DNA from: Shinisaurus crocodilurus
Lineage: Eukaryota; Chordata; Lepidosauria; Squamata; Shinisauridae
Length of the DNA: 64,000 nt
Direction: 5' to 3'
Assembly (NCBI GenBank): GCA_021292165.1
Contig: CM037888.1
Span: 28,509,140 to 28,573,139 of the forward strand
The notes under the pieces are model-generated. The model did not search any database and was not told the origin of the DNA. It was given only the letters and a program-made list of their open reading frames with translations. The stretch's first letter is position 1; every line of letters starts with the position of its first letter. A program made the position numbers and the translations under genes. Of the stretch, positions 10,563 to 21,898 are shown piece after piece.

Positions 10563-12640
10563 ATGCATTAGAAGCAGAACTGCATCCTATCTTAGCACCC
10601 CTTGTGAAAAAAACCAGTGATTTGAAAGACCAGCAGGAGAACTTCCATTTACACTTCCATGCTTGTTGCAGTGAAAGGTCCATATGGTTTCACACCTGCA
10701 TTTTCATTCACTGGTGCACTGCATCATGCAGTTTGTAGTCTTAAGGCCAAATACATATATTTAGCCTTGCACATACATAGTTTGCTCTAGGTTGTATTGT
10801 ACCATGGATTATATATTTTTTAAAAATGCTATATTAACATTTTTCAGGAAAAAGAAGAAACATCTACTTAGGCTGCATAACTTGATAAAACTTCGGGCAG
10901 AATCCAGTGGGGCACTTACGCCTCTGCCAATTCCCTTATGCCTCACCAATTCCTGTCCGTAAGCAGGACCCACCGCTTGCGGAAGGAAGATTTAGTGCTT
11001 CTGGGACAAACAGAATTGTCATTTCTGGATGGAGCAGGTTGGCGGAGCTCATGTAAGTCCGCTCCACTGACCTGACCTGTCCCTACTGAGAAATGAGTGT
11101 TTCCACCCCACTCCTTTCAGGGCTTCCTCTGGGAAGTGCTCAATATCTGTTGTGCGAGTCCCACTCATGCAAATAAATTGGCAGGGACCCACCGCTTGCA
11201 CAACAGTATCAGCAGGGTGCAAGAGAATCAGCAGAGGTGTAAGCGCCCCATTGGATTCCTACCCTCGGAGGCTTGGTTTGCGCATAATATTAAGCCATGG
11301 TTTATTTAACCCATTGATTGTTGAATTCTGGTGTTGTCGTGATATGTGTACCTAGCCACACTAACAAATGATGGGTTGTTAGCCACAAACAATCCAGAAA
11401 GAGAACCCATGGTTTGTTATTGGGTTGTGAACTCTGGGTTGTTTAAACCATGGGTTGTCATTACATGTGAACCCAGAACTGTGGGTTGTTCATGGGTTGT
11501 TTCTCCAGGCTACAGAGGTGGCGGGCAAAAGTGGTGAAAAAAACAAAAAACAAAACCCCAACGGCTCTATATGCCCATACTACAGCACTGCAGTGCAAAG
11601 GCATTTGGGATACAGGGAGGGAGTGTGTGTGAAGGAGGATGGAAACAAGCAATCCAGGGGTTGAGAAAACAAACCACACTTACGGTAGTTTGATCATCTG
11701 CCAGACAAACCCTGGGTAGGGCAACAAACACTGTGTAAACATGGGTTAAATAAACCATTGGTTATTGTGATGTGAGAATCAGGTTGGAGACTGCTTTTTA
11801 AAATAAGCGTTATGATATTTTATGTAACATTGTAGTAAAGCATATGGGGACTCATAAAGCCCTTTAAAAAGCAGCAAAACCCCCAAGATAGCTACCCTTT
11901 CAACTCATAGAGATGCACCACTATCTTAACCCTTTTCTTCCTTTTTTTAATGAAATGGTTATGGGTTTAGTTGCCACAATTTCAGCCAAGAGCACATTTT
12001 TTTGGTGGTAATTTGATTATAGTCTCAGTTGTGGCCTAAAACCACATCAGTATTTCTCATGGATGCTTGTGGGAGACTTGGTGTAAATGCATGCTTGACT
12101 TTTAAGCTATGGTGTGCCTTAACATAATAGAAGCTAACAATAAATCAGATTTGCCTCATCAGTTCACCAACAGATGGATAATGCTCATAAGAAAGCCTAA
12201 TGGGTTATTTTTCCATGCATGCATTTAACAAAAGTAATTGTAGCACATGTGTTTATGAGCTATACATTGCTGCCATAAACAATTTATGGGAGTCTTAGAA
12301 CAGCGGACCTTGCCTCGTGTTTATTGTACATGCACGGGAACTCGTGGTGAGCCTGGCTTGAGAAGTACTTGTCAGTTTATTGATGTTCTATAACCGACGT
12401 GGGTTTCTTAACGAGGCAGAAAATGGCGGGGATAAAAACTAATTAAACATTAAATACAGATGTTCATCTGACATCATCAGAAAGCATCCTTTGATAAAAC
12501 AACAACTGGATTGGTGGTGTAATTCTAAGTATACCACCAGTTTTTTAAAAAATAATGCAGAGTGTATTATTTGGAGGGAGAGAAAGGTACAGCAAAATCC
12601 AGTGCAAATTAACAACCTTCCAGGAAGAAGGCCTCCATCC
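10563..12640. other. Unassigned stretch with AACCCATGG-type internal repeats
   Basis: Most of this interval shows nothing recognisable. Between about 11270 and 11520 are several degenerate, inverted occurrences of AACCCATGG / CCATGGGTT, probably an eroded fold-back miniature element. The remainder is AT-rich. Confidence 0.45.
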
Positions 12641-12641
12641 A

Positions 12642-12806
12642 CAGGCCTGTGGCTCACGCTGGCTCAGCTTGTCTGAGTGTGGAAAGCTAAGCAGGGTCAG
12701 GCCTGGTTATTACTTGGATGGGAGACACCACCTCTAGTTTCCTGCATTGAGCAGGGGGTTGGACTCGATGGCCTTGTAGGCCCCTTCCAACTTTATGATC
12801 TATGAA
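12642..12806 (+). mobile_element. 5S-rRNA-headed SINE with CR1-type tail, copy 4
   Basis: Clean plus-strand copy: CAGGCCTGTGGCTCACGCTG, a 5S-like segment (GGTTATTACTTGGATGGGAG), then the CR1-like tail GGGTTGGACTCGATGGCC and a CTATGA end. Four copies in one window, in both orientations, argue for a dispersed family rather than a 5S pseudogene. Confidence 0.85.
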
Positions 12807-13102
12807 AGGTTCCTTTGTCCTGAGCATCCCATAGGCAATATTGGCCAAGAACACTTCTTGAAGAAAAAAAGGGTGTTGGTAGCCATATAACCATAGCTCA
12901 GTGTTAGAGCTGTTTTCTATGCAAAATATATCAGGGCTCTGAATTGTGCCCAGAAAGAGACCAGTAGTCAGTGAAGTTATTGTAACAAGGGAGACACGGG
13001 ACAGAATCAATCGTCTGGCCATTTTATTCGCGACCAGCTGAAGTTTCCAAACACTTTTCAGAGGCAGTCCCACAACCCACATAGAGCATGTTATAGTATT
13101 TC

Positions 13103-13296
13103 CTGGGGAGGCTAGTTACTCCTGTTTCAGTGGGGTATTTGGAGCTTCATAGGAGCTATCCATGGTGTTCCATGGTGGTGACCCTATTTTGGGAATGGGG
13201 TTCGGCGGCACCATGGATATAGCTCCTATGAAGCTCCAAGCAAAACCTGCAATGGAAAAGGAGTTCCACCAAAATAGGAGTCACCAGCCTCCCCTG
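13103..13296. mobile_element. Palindromic hAT miniature element (CAGGGGAGGCTGG family)
   Basis: Inverted termini (CTGGGGAGGCTAGTTACTCC / GGAGTCACCAGCCTCCCCTG) are flanked by AGTATTTC (13095-13102) and AGTATTCC (13297-13304), an 8-bp near-match as expected for hAT. The interior mirrors GGAGCTTCATAGGAGCTATC. Related copies occur at 5912 and 21115, and an interrupted one near 27808. Confidence 0.8.
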
Positions 13297-13371
13297 AGTA
13301 TTCCAACTGGGATGTAACTAAGGTGTATGTCACTGTGGCCATATCTGACACTATTTAGTCCATCTAGCCCA

Positions 13372-13440
13372 GGGCTCTCCAACCTTGGGTCCCCAGATGT
13401 TGCTGGCCTACAGCTCCCACCCAGCATACCTGACTCATGC
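13372..13440. mobile_element. hAT miniature element fragment
   Basis: CAGGGCTCTCCAACCTTGGG, then CCCCAGATGTTGCTGGCC, is one arm of the family seen at 5605 and 39331. It is truncated where an L2 fragment begins. Confidence 0.55.
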
Positions 13441-13972
13441 CTGTGGTGTCCCTCAGGGTTCCAACTTGTTGTCCCCCATGCTATTTAACATGGATATGAA
13501 AGTGCTTTTAAATTTAAAGCCCTACATGACTTGAGACCAGGCTATTTAAAAGTTCTCATTCTCCCATAAAAACCTGCCTGGGCTTTAAGATCCTCGGAAG
13601 AGGCCTTTCTCTCTGTCCCATCACCACTGGAGGCATGTTTGATGAGAACACAAGAGGGGGCCTTCTCAGTGGCTGCTCCCAGGTTCTTGAACTCCCTGCC
13701 AAGGGGGGCCATGTTAACTCCATTGCTGCTGTCCTTCCACTGGGAGGCAAAGACATTTTCATTCAGATAGGCTTTTGGTTTTTTAAGCTGACTTGTTGCT
13801 GAAGAGGATTATTAATCTGTTCATTTCTTCTTTACTGATGTATTTTAACTGATGCTTTTAACTGGTGTGTTTTTATATTTTAATTATGCATTTATATGAT
13901 CTGTATTTTTTAGCCATCTTGAGCACTATTTTCTGTGGAAAGGTGGGATATCAACATAATAAATAAATAAAC
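13441..13972 (+). mobile_element. L2 LINE 3' end, decayed
   Basis: Starts with GTGTCCCTCAGGGTTCC (GVPQGS-like reverse-transcriptase remnant), continues with AAAGCCCTACATGACTTGAG (KALHDL-like) and the C-terminal block, then a 3' UTR ending GGTGGGATATCAACATAATA and an AAATAAATAA tail. Frames are broken by many stops and internal deletion. Confidence 0.7.
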
Positions 13973-14021
13973 ACAAACGTATGCAAGGTACTGGATTTCT
14001 TTATCCTTGATTACGGTACAT

Positions 14022-14149
14022 CAGCCTCCCCCAGCTTGGAGCCCTCCAGAGGTTTTGGACTTCAAGCTCCCATCAGCCCCAGCCCACATGGCCAATGGTC
14101 AGGAATGCTGGGAGTTGTAGTCTGGAGGGCACCAGGTTGTGTATGGCTG
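14022..14149. mobile_element. hAT miniature element, complete palindrome
   Basis: Inverted arms (CAGCCTCCCCCAGCTTGGAG / ACCAGGTTGTGTATGGCTG; GGACTTCAAGCTCCCATCAG / GCTGGGAGTTGTAGTC). The flanks CGGTACAT and CTGTACAT agree at 7 of 8 positions, supporting hAT transposition. Confidence 0.8.
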
Positions 14150-14272
14150 CTGTACATGTAATGTGTGACAGCTGAATGTGTGAACCACCGTGCTACATCT
14201 GTGTTGGCCTATTATCCGTTGATGAACATGACTGAATGATCCAGCCCTCAAGCAGTAATTTATCATGGCATG

Positions 14273-14273
14273 C

Positions 14274-14316
<43 letters not shown>
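14273..14316. repeat. (AAT)n microsatellite
   Basis: About fifteen AAT units next to a short AT-rich segment. Confidence 0.93.
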
Positions 14317-14371
14317 TTTTTAAAAATAAACATTTATTTATAATGCCCCTTACACCAAAGGGCGGGACAAA

Positions 14372-14525
14372 TACCGTATTTTTCCGTTTATAAGGCGCCC
14401 CCATGTATAAGACGCCCCCCCCCACCGGGCAGTTTCGCAACCGCACGGTTCTCTCCTCGGCTTACTTCCGTGTATAAGACGACCCTCAATTTTTAGTCTA
14501 ACAATTTTAGGAAAAAGTATAGTCT
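14372..14525. mobile_element. Possible CCGTATTTTTCC-type miniature element
   Basis: ACCGTATTTTTCCGTTTATA followed by AGGCGCCCCCATGTATAAGA, with a mirrored GTATAAGACG near 14472 and GAAAAAGTATAG near 14511. It resembles a dispersed reptile DNA element, but the right terminus is too eroded to confirm. Confidence 0.4.
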
Positions 14526-14629
14526 TATAAATATATACAGTAAACATAACAATACAATAAGATAACCAACACCAACCACTTACTATACAGTATCGAATCC
14601 CAGCAACCACCACATTCGCCCAACCACTC

Positions 14630-15540
14630 ATTCTGGCTGACTAAAAAGATAAGTCTTTAATCCTGTATGAAAGCGGGAAAGATCCTCCTCCAATCAGAGG
14701 TCCACGGGAAGCCTGTTCCACAAAAGCGGAACCAGGTCCTGAAAGGTTCGCAGCCTTGACAAGGCAGAGTGTGTCGGTGGGACCGTTAATAATCTTAAAT
14801 TATCTTAATAATAATAATTTAATAATAATCTTAAATTCCTACCAGGGACATACCAGGAAAGCCTAGACGCTAAATAATGAGGGACATTAGAGCGCAAAGC
14901 CTTGAAGGCAAGAACCAATAATTTAAATTGGGCCCTAGTCCGAATGGGTAGCCAATGAAGATTCCTACGGGCCATAGTAATATGGGAGTATCGGGGCAAG
15001 TCCAGGACAACACAAACAGCGCTGTTCTGAACCAGAATCAATGGAAGAAGCACAGAAGAGGGCAAGCCAGCTATTAAGCTATTACAATAGTCCAAGCGGG
15101 ATACCACCAAAGCCTGAACAAGCAGATGGGCCGTTTCAGGAGACAAAAACTTGCGAATCCTGCGAATGTTCAAAAGGTGAAAATTACATGCCTTGGCAGT
15201 CCTATTAATAAAAGGACAGAAGGACAAACGATCATCCAGCAAAACACCAAGGCTCTTGGCAGCTGAAACAACTGGGGCCACCACTGAGCCCTGGATATGC
15301 AAAGAAGGACACAATATATAAGGGTTGAAATACCAGAATTTCAGTCTTATCCATGTTCCACTTCACATGATGTGCATGATGTTCCGTCACGGACTGCCAC
15401 ACTGCAGTATCAATGGATGCAAAACTTCGATATATCTGTGTATCGTCTGCATAACCATTGAGTGAGCTGGCCGGCTGAATCATCCTGCAGCGTGGTGGTG
15501 AAGATTCAGCTTTCCAGCTTCCTGTTGATCCTTCCATCTG
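14630..15540 (-). mobile_element. L2-clade LINE, fish-like lineage, ORF fragment
   Basis: On the minus strand a reverse-transcriptase fragment carries YADDTQIY (about 15450), followed in another frame by LGVLLDDRLSF, ALVVSRLDYCNSLIAGLP and LHWLPIRTRAQFKLLVLAFKAL (the last read as shorter pieces). The wording is closer to the L2/Maui type common in fishes than to the other L2 pieces in this window. A 3' UTR continues to about 14630. Frameshifts and an internal deletion make it non-functional. Confidence 0.72.
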
Positions 15541-16085
15541 CTGACCATTCTGTCTGCTGAACTTCTGTCAGAGTTCAGCCACAGGGGTGGGGGAAGGGAC
15601 GGCTCCGGGCATTCACTTGGCTCTTTGGGATCTGCCAGATGCGCACAAAATTGCCTTTGCAAGTGGAAATGAGTGGCAGGTAGCCAAGGGGAAACACCTG
15701 TGCGGCTTCGTTCGAGGTCCCCGGCTCCCCTACAGGGCCGACAAGTGTTCCTGCGAGACCGACGTGGGCGCGAATGACAGGAGGCTTTGGGGACGGAGGT
15801 AGGCATCTGGCCAAGGTAGCTTTCTTTATGGTCCTTGATTCCGAAATGGGTCCTGCTCACTCAAACATACAGGCTCCTTTCTGAAGTCATGCTTCCCTAT
15901 TGGGTGGTGTAGCCGCAACGCAAGGCTGCAGAGGGGTAACCTGGACCCCGGGGCAAAACTTAGTGTTGGGGCCCTCCACATGCCACCCCCAAACAAACGC
16001 CGCCGATAGATAACGTAGTGCATTTCAGGACATAAAATATCGACATAATAAATGTATTATACAGTCCAGTATGCAGTATTTCATA
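15541..16085. other. Unassigned GC-richer sequence
   Basis: Between about 15575 and 15810 both strands are open for 70-80 codons in GC-richer DNA. No domain is recognised and there is no clear exon boundary pair. It could be the eroded upstream part of the adjacent L2, or unrelated. Confidence 0.4.
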
Positions 16086-16925
16086 CAATCATAGAATAGT
16101 AGAGTTGGAAGGGGTCTATAAGGCCATCGAGTCCAACCCACTGCTCAATGCAGGAACCCAAGTCAAAGCATCCCTGTCCAGCTGCACCTTGAATGCCTCC
16201 AGTGTGGGAGAGCCCACCACCTCCCTAGGTAGTTGGTTCCATTGTCTTATTGCTCTGACAGTCAGGATTTTTTTCCTGATGTCCAGGGGGAATCTGGCTT
16301 CCTGTAACTTGAGCCCATTATTCCGTGTCCAGTAATCTGGGATGATCCAGAAGAGATCCTGGCCCTACTCTGTGTGACAACCTTTCAAGAACTTGAAGAG
16401 TGCTGTCATATCTCCCCTCAGGCTCCTGTTCTGAAGGCTAAACATGCCCAGTTCTTTCAGTCTCTCCTCATAGGGCTTTGTTTCCAGTCCCCTGATCATC
16501 TTTGTTGCCCTCTTCTGAACCCTTTCCAGTTTGTCTACGTCCTTCTTAAAGTGTGGTGCCCAGATCTGGATGTAGTACTCAAAATGAGGCCTAACCAGTG
16601 CTGAGTAGAGGGGAGCTAGTGCTTCCTGCAATTTGGAAGCTATACTTCTATTAATGCAGCCCAAAATAGCATTTGCCTTTTTTGCAGCCACGTCACATTG
16701 CTGGCTCATATTCAGCTTGTGATCTACCACAATTCCAAGATCCTCCTCACTTGTAGTACTGTTGAGCCAAGCATCCCCCATCCTGTAACTGTGCATTTGG
16801 TTTCTTTTTCCTAGGTGCAGCACTTGGCATTGATCCCTATTAAATTTCATTCTGTTGTTTTCAGCCCAGTGCTCTAGCCTATCGAGATCACTTTGCATTT
16901 TTTCCCTGTCTTCCAGGGAACCTTT
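16086..16925 (-). mobile_element. CR1 LINE 3' end with ORF2 C-terminal fragment
   Basis: A minus-strand ORF of about 199 codons encodes the end of CR1 ORF2: DLDRLEHWAENNRMKFN, then EDLGIVVDHKLNMSQQCD, AAKKANAILGCINR, ERVQKRATKMIRGLE and [16 protein letters not shown]. The remaining C-terminus and the short CR1 3' end (GTTGGACTCGATGGCC, CTACTATTCTATGATTGT) extend to 16086. It is 5' truncated, lacking endonuclease and catalytic RT motifs. Confidence 0.9.
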
Positions 16926-17019
16926 GGTTTTGCAGTGGCTTATATGCAGCATTAACATCAGCAATCAGCATCACCATCATCAGTTTAGATGTGGAGCAGT
17001 ATATAAACGTTGTAAATGA

Positions 17020-17250
17020 AAAATAATTCATCATCGCCTTCAGTTTATTTGTATGCCGCTTTTCCAAGGTAAAATCATACTCAAAGCGGCTTTCAGCAAC
17101 ATGAACAAATAAAATTATAAACAATAAAATATAGCAACATTTCTAAAGAATTAACAGTTACAAATCATAACCAGATTTAAATAATCACACACATGAAACA
17201 TCTAGCATTAATAAATATACACTAGGATTAAACAATCCTATAATAATTGT
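17020..17250 (-). mobile_element. LINE 3' UTR fragment (L2-like)
   Basis: On the minus strand, GCTTTGAGTATGATTTTACC then AAGCGGCATACAAATAAA is a typical reptile LINE 3' UTR ending. The coding part is absent, so the family call is tentative. Confidence 0.45.
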
Positions 17251-18740
17251 CTATGGTCAACCAAAGAAGAAATAAACAAATCCAAGCAGCAAAAATAACT
17301 GCAAAGCTAGCAACCTTTATAGTTGGAGTCAGAAACAAACAGACAATAGCTGTGGAATCCTATTTTGGGATGGGTGGATTTGATCATTTCACTTTCTGCG
17401 GCATTCGATTTTTTTTTAAAAAAAAATCTCAAGTTCTTTCTCTGCTGAATATGAAGAACTTTGCAAATGTTTGGTAAATTCTGATCAAAAAAATGGACTG
17501 AAAGAAAATTCTCACCCATTTACACCTTCCCAGTTCAATAGGTACAGCTACTCCCAGCAGGGAGAGGATACCAGGAATGCTCTGACTGACACATGATCTG
17601 CTGGTAGAAAGAGAGAGGGGGGGTGTATTTTGATGCACGCAGTCATGCTTTCTTCATAGGCCCTGTAGCAGACTGTGGCGGAAACTCCCCTCACTGGGTC
17701 TCGGGAACAGCTACTAAAGGCTGACAAGCATGTCTGTAGGACAGGAAGACGGAGGCAGCAGCTGGAGCTGGAATAGCACCAGCACGGTGTACAGCACGGT
17801 GCTATTCAAGGGCAATAATGGGATGGACAAATGGAGACCCACCATGAGAGATGTGATGGAGTGACGGAGACCAACCAACCCCTACTCTGCCCAAACCCCA
17901 GATTGCGTCCTTCTGTGTCTGCACGGGAAGAAGGGAGGTGACAATTTGCTACGTGTGGGAGAATCTGCCAATTTTGCTTTCTCCCTCACTGGATTTTTAA
18001 AATCTCCGCGATGGAATTTTAACGTTTCTGCCCTGAAGATAAAGAAATGTATGAATTTTGGTTTATTCTCATCAAAACCAAACAAATAAAATTCTCACCC
18101 CTCTGCACTGGCCAAATTCAATAGGTCCAGCTATTCCCAGCATGGAGAGGGTCATATTTTACCTGCCTGCCATATAGCTGTTAAAGATGAGGAGCCGGTC
18201 AGAGAAGAAAGAGGTGGCAACCCTAATTCAGCATGGCAAACATGATTGAATACACAGAGATTAAAACCCAGACTTTTAAGAACTCAATGCTCAAAGCCCT
18301 GGGCCTGCAAACTTACCTAATCTTGCACTTTTGAACCACTATGCAAACCAAAGCTCAGTTATCATTCAAAATTTGCACTTCTCCAGATTTTGCAATAGAT
18401 TGCATCAATCAAAAAACTCTATGTTAGGAAATTACGATTAAAAATACATTATATTAGTGGAAAATTGTTTGCAAAAAATGTGTATATTAGGCAAACATGC
18501 ATACAAAAATGCATGTATTCGGGGGAAATGGGCACCAAAAATGCTTATGAATGTTCATGCAAACTTTTTTTTTAAAAAAAAAGTTCTCAAAGCTTGGGAC
18601 AAATCAAACTTAAGACTGGAGAAATTCTCAGGCTTCAAGATGAATAGAATTTAAGACTGGAAAAAAGGAGAAACTGAGAGAAATTGACATTGACAGATTC
18701 ATCCATCCCTATTGTGTGTGTGTGCCAGGAAACAGCAGAC
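17251..18740. other. Unassigned stretch with scattered miniature-element remnants
   Basis: Blocks near 17360-17530, 17990-18110 and 18460-18700 share phrases such as AAAATTCTCACCC, TTTTAAAAAAAAA and GACAGATTCATCCATCCCTA. These recur at 22740, 35100, 42300-42660 and 44600, and look like one eroded hAT-like miniature family. No gene is supported. Confidence 0.4.
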
Positions 18741-18747
18741 AATGGGA

Positions 18748-19540
18748 GGGTTCGCACATCACTCCAACCCACCCTGGCAATAAGCCACGGTGGGCTGGTT
18801 GCTCTGCAAACAACCCACAGTAAGCCCAACAGATGAATGGGCTCACTGTGGGTTGTTTGCTCCCTCCTTCCCCTTGGGTCTTCCAGGCGGCATCCCAGGG
18901 GACACCACAGGAGGACCGAGCTGTCTCCCCACTCGCTGCCGTAATTGCGAGCTGATTTTGGATCACTGAAGCTTTTTTGCAGTTTAATGTTTTTTTTTTT
19001 CCCTTCAGAAATTGTGAAAGCTGGCTTGACAGCCGCTTGGGCACTTTGAAGGGGCTGCCCAAACGGGGATCGCGAAAGTCAGCTGTCAAGCCGGCTTTCG
19101 CGATCTCCAGAAAAGAAAAAGGGGAAAAAAAATGAAACTGCAAAAAAAGCCACTGTGAGCCAAAAACAGTTCAGGATCATGGCGGGGAGGGAGGGAAGCC
19201 AGTACCAGCCACCCCCAAGTGCTGCTTGGGCACTTGTGGGCCACTGTCCCGGGTGGTGGCCAGGGCAAGCTTGGGAAGTGTGGCAAGGTTTTTTTTGCTA
19301 CTCTTGCCAAGCGAGTCGCTGACTGCGGGATATTACCCATGGTGGGATCGGTCATCCGGGTTCAGATGACATGACAACCCACCATGGGTAAAACAACCCC
19401 AAGAACAGCCCATGGGTTCTCAGGGTGGCTTGTTTGGAAAAAAAACAAAACAAGTCACCATGGGTAACCCGGGCTGGATTCGTACAACACGACGGCCCAG
19501 CATGCCCGTGATGGGTTGTCACGTCACGCGAACCAAGTCA
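18748..19540. mobile_element. Fold-back region with long imperfect palindrome
   Basis: GAAAGCTGGCTTGACAGC (19016-19033) pairs with GCTGTCAAGCCGGCTTTC (19082-19099). Outside this, GCTTTTTTGCAGTTT (18971-18985) pairs with AAACTGCAAAAAAAGC (19135-19150), so the palindrome spans at least 180 bp. GGTTCGCACATCAC near the left edge and GTCACGCGAACC near the right resemble eroded inverted termini. Composition suggests a fold-back DNA element; the family and exact limits are uncertain. Confidence 0.45.
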
Positions 19541-20821
19541 ATCAGATCTTTCCATCTCATGTGCATACAGCAAACAGACACAATGGTTATAGGTGCAATC
19601 TCCGTGCATTTCCTACACAGAAGTGCCAGTGGTGCAGGAAAACCCTCATTTTTGGAGTGCTTTTCAGGGTTACATCACACACAATAAGCTATTCTGTGAG
19701 TTGTTTGTGCCTGCAATTTTCATTTATAAGTCACACCCTGGATCATGGTCCCAGCAGGGTAGGGGCAGCTTTAACCCTTTGCCTCCACTGCAGTTCTAAT
19801 TGGGATTAAAAAATAACAACAACAACAACAACAACCTTGCACCTGCAGTGTATGCTCTAAAAAACATTTACACTATCACTAACTGCACGAATGGTGTGAC
19901 ATTTACTTGGACCCTGAATTTGGCTGTTTCTGGGCCCACTTCACATAATCACATTCATACTCAGTAAGCTGGTAATCCACTATAAAGATGCAGCAGGAAT
20001 GATTTACACGGTTATTTCATGGTTCCTGTCATCCATCGTAGGCAAAAGCTGTCACTTGCATGCCATAAGGAATGCATTACAGAGTTAAACATAAAATTCC
20101 CAGAAAGTCACTGAGGACAGTTTCAGCAGCTGTGAACATAAGAACAGAAGAACGTAGGTAGGAAGAGCCCTGCTGGATCACAATCCAGATAGACAGACAG
20201 ACATATATCATGTTTATCATTTTAATCATTTGATTCAAATGATTTGTAGTCTCAAAGCAATCAAAATATGGTAGTATAGCAGATGTATGAATACCAGCTG
20301 CATCTGTTCTGCAGAATAAGAACAGAATGTTTATGTAAATATATATTCTAGTCAATATATATATTTACAACTAAGGCTGCTAAAAACATGGTTTGCATAG
20401 ACCCCATATGTTTGTTTGCCAAGGCATCCTGCATGGCTGCCAGGGGGGGGTCACCTGCATGTTGCAAAGGATTCTGGGACAATTCATGGGGGCCACTGGC
20501 CAGGCAACAAGGCCTTTTTTTTGGAGGGGGAGCTGTTATCTTCACTCATTCATTCGATATGTACTGCACCTTTCTTTTAAGAAGCTCTACACACATTCTT
20601 CCTAATTTATCCTCTTAGGGCCAGCCTTACCGTGAGGCAGAGTGAGGTGACTGCCTCCCACAGCTAACATTGGGTGTCATTGGGCAGCAAATCATTAGTT
20701 TTTTTCATTTATTATTGTTGTATTATTACTGTCGAGGAGCGGGAGGGCCACTTGTGGGCTTTTCTGCCTCAGGTGCCAAAGCAATTTGGCTGCCCTTTGG
20801 TACTATCCCCATTAACTTGTG
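19541..20821. other. Unassigned sequence
   Basis: Contains a short (AAC)n run near 19812 and AT-rich DNA; no gene or terminal repeats were recognised. Confidence 0.5.
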
Positions 20822-20827
20822 TGGGTA

Positions 20828-21079
20828 GCCAGTGTGGCGTAGTGGTGAGAGTGTTGGACTGGGACTCGGGGAGATCCGGGTTCGAGTCCCCGCTCGGCCA
20901 TGAAACTCACTGGGTGACTTTGGGCCAGTCACTGACCTCTCAGCCTAACCTACCTCACAGGGTTGTTGTGAGGATAAAAATGGAGAGCAGCAGGAGGATT
21001 ATGTAAGCCACCTTGGGTTCCTTGCAGGAAAAAAGGCGGGGGTATAAATAAAATAAAATCAATAAATAAATAAATAAAT
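20828..21079 (+). mobile_element. Sauria SINE, near full length
   Basis: The tRNA-like head has an A-box region TGGCGTAGTGGTGAGAGTG and B-box GGTTCGAGTCC. The body has TGACTTTGGGCCAGTCACTG and CACAGGGTTGTTGTGAGGAT, and the tail has GTAAGCCACCTTGGGTTCC then GGGGGTATAAATAAA with AAAT repeats. This is the squamate SINE whose tail is attributed to Bov-B LINE. Confidence 0.92.
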
Positions 21080-21114
21080 TTATGGATGTGCCTCAACCAG
21101 TAAAAGCCTGTGAG

Positions 21115-21898
21115 CAGGGGAGGCTGGCGACTCATGTCATGTCACTCATCCACTGCAGCTTGTATTCTGAGCTTTATAGGAGCAGCAAAAGAGACCGTGG
21201 GCGGGAACCCAGGTGCCTACATAAGCCCTTTCCTGTGTCCCTGCCCTAGTTGAGCCATTGGCTCAGTATCTGTGACCAACCTGACCTGTTACCTGACTCC
21301 TCTCTCCTCCCCCACTTGCAAATGAGGGGCCAGTGGAAGTCTGTTGCAAGTGTATGGGTGAGATAAAGAAGAGTCAGACACCGGGTATATGGTTTCAAAT
21401 CAGGGCCACATTTATTGAATTGAAGATCTGTGAAGGGCGAAGTGCGGTACTAACCTAGCCCGGCCATTGGCCGGGAAAAAAACCAATATTTGGGCGAATA
21501 CATCCGAACCGCACCGGAGGCGGGTTGGTCCGCCCCCGGCCAGTTGCCCTCCATGTGGAGCTGGAGGGCTTTACCATCGTCGCCTTACTTTGACGCCTCC
21601 AGGCACCCAATGCAGGCGAGAAAGGCAAAACCCCAAAGACGTCCCAATCTCCCTCCTGGCAAGCCTCAGGGCATTAGCGAGGGCAGCCTTGGGTAAACGT
21701 CAGTCACCTTGAAAGGTGCCACTGGATGATCACCATAATCTTAAGCCATACTGCCTAATCCCGCACTTCCCGCCACTCCATGCTGTTGCACCCCATCCCC
21801 AGAATTGGTTCACCACCATGGACAGCTCCTACAAAGCTCAGAATAAATGGATAATGAGTCGCACCGACCTACAGTAGGCGTCACCCCAGCCTCTCCTG
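21115..21898. mobile_element. Long member of the CAGGGGAGGCTGG hAT-like family with foreign interior
   Basis: The left end CAGGGGAGGCTGGCGACTC and right end GTCACCCCAGCCTCTCCTG are inverted. Next to each lie the family's internal phrases (TTGTATTCTGAGCTTTATAG / CTACAAAGCTCAGAATAAAT). The flanking 8-mers match poorly. About 600 bp of unrelated sequence (about 21190-21790) fills the middle. It contains, on the minus strand, an AATAAATGTGGCCCTGA poly(A)-signal context and could be a nested solo LTR, which is not proven. Confidence 0.6.

Noticed and set aside
15575..15860. Bidirectionally open GC-richer segment as an exon
   Set aside because: Neither strand gave a recognisable protein or a matching acceptor/donor pair.
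20828..21079. tRNA gene
   Set aside because: A and B boxes belong to a Sauria SINE head; there is no complete cloverleaf and the SINE body follows.
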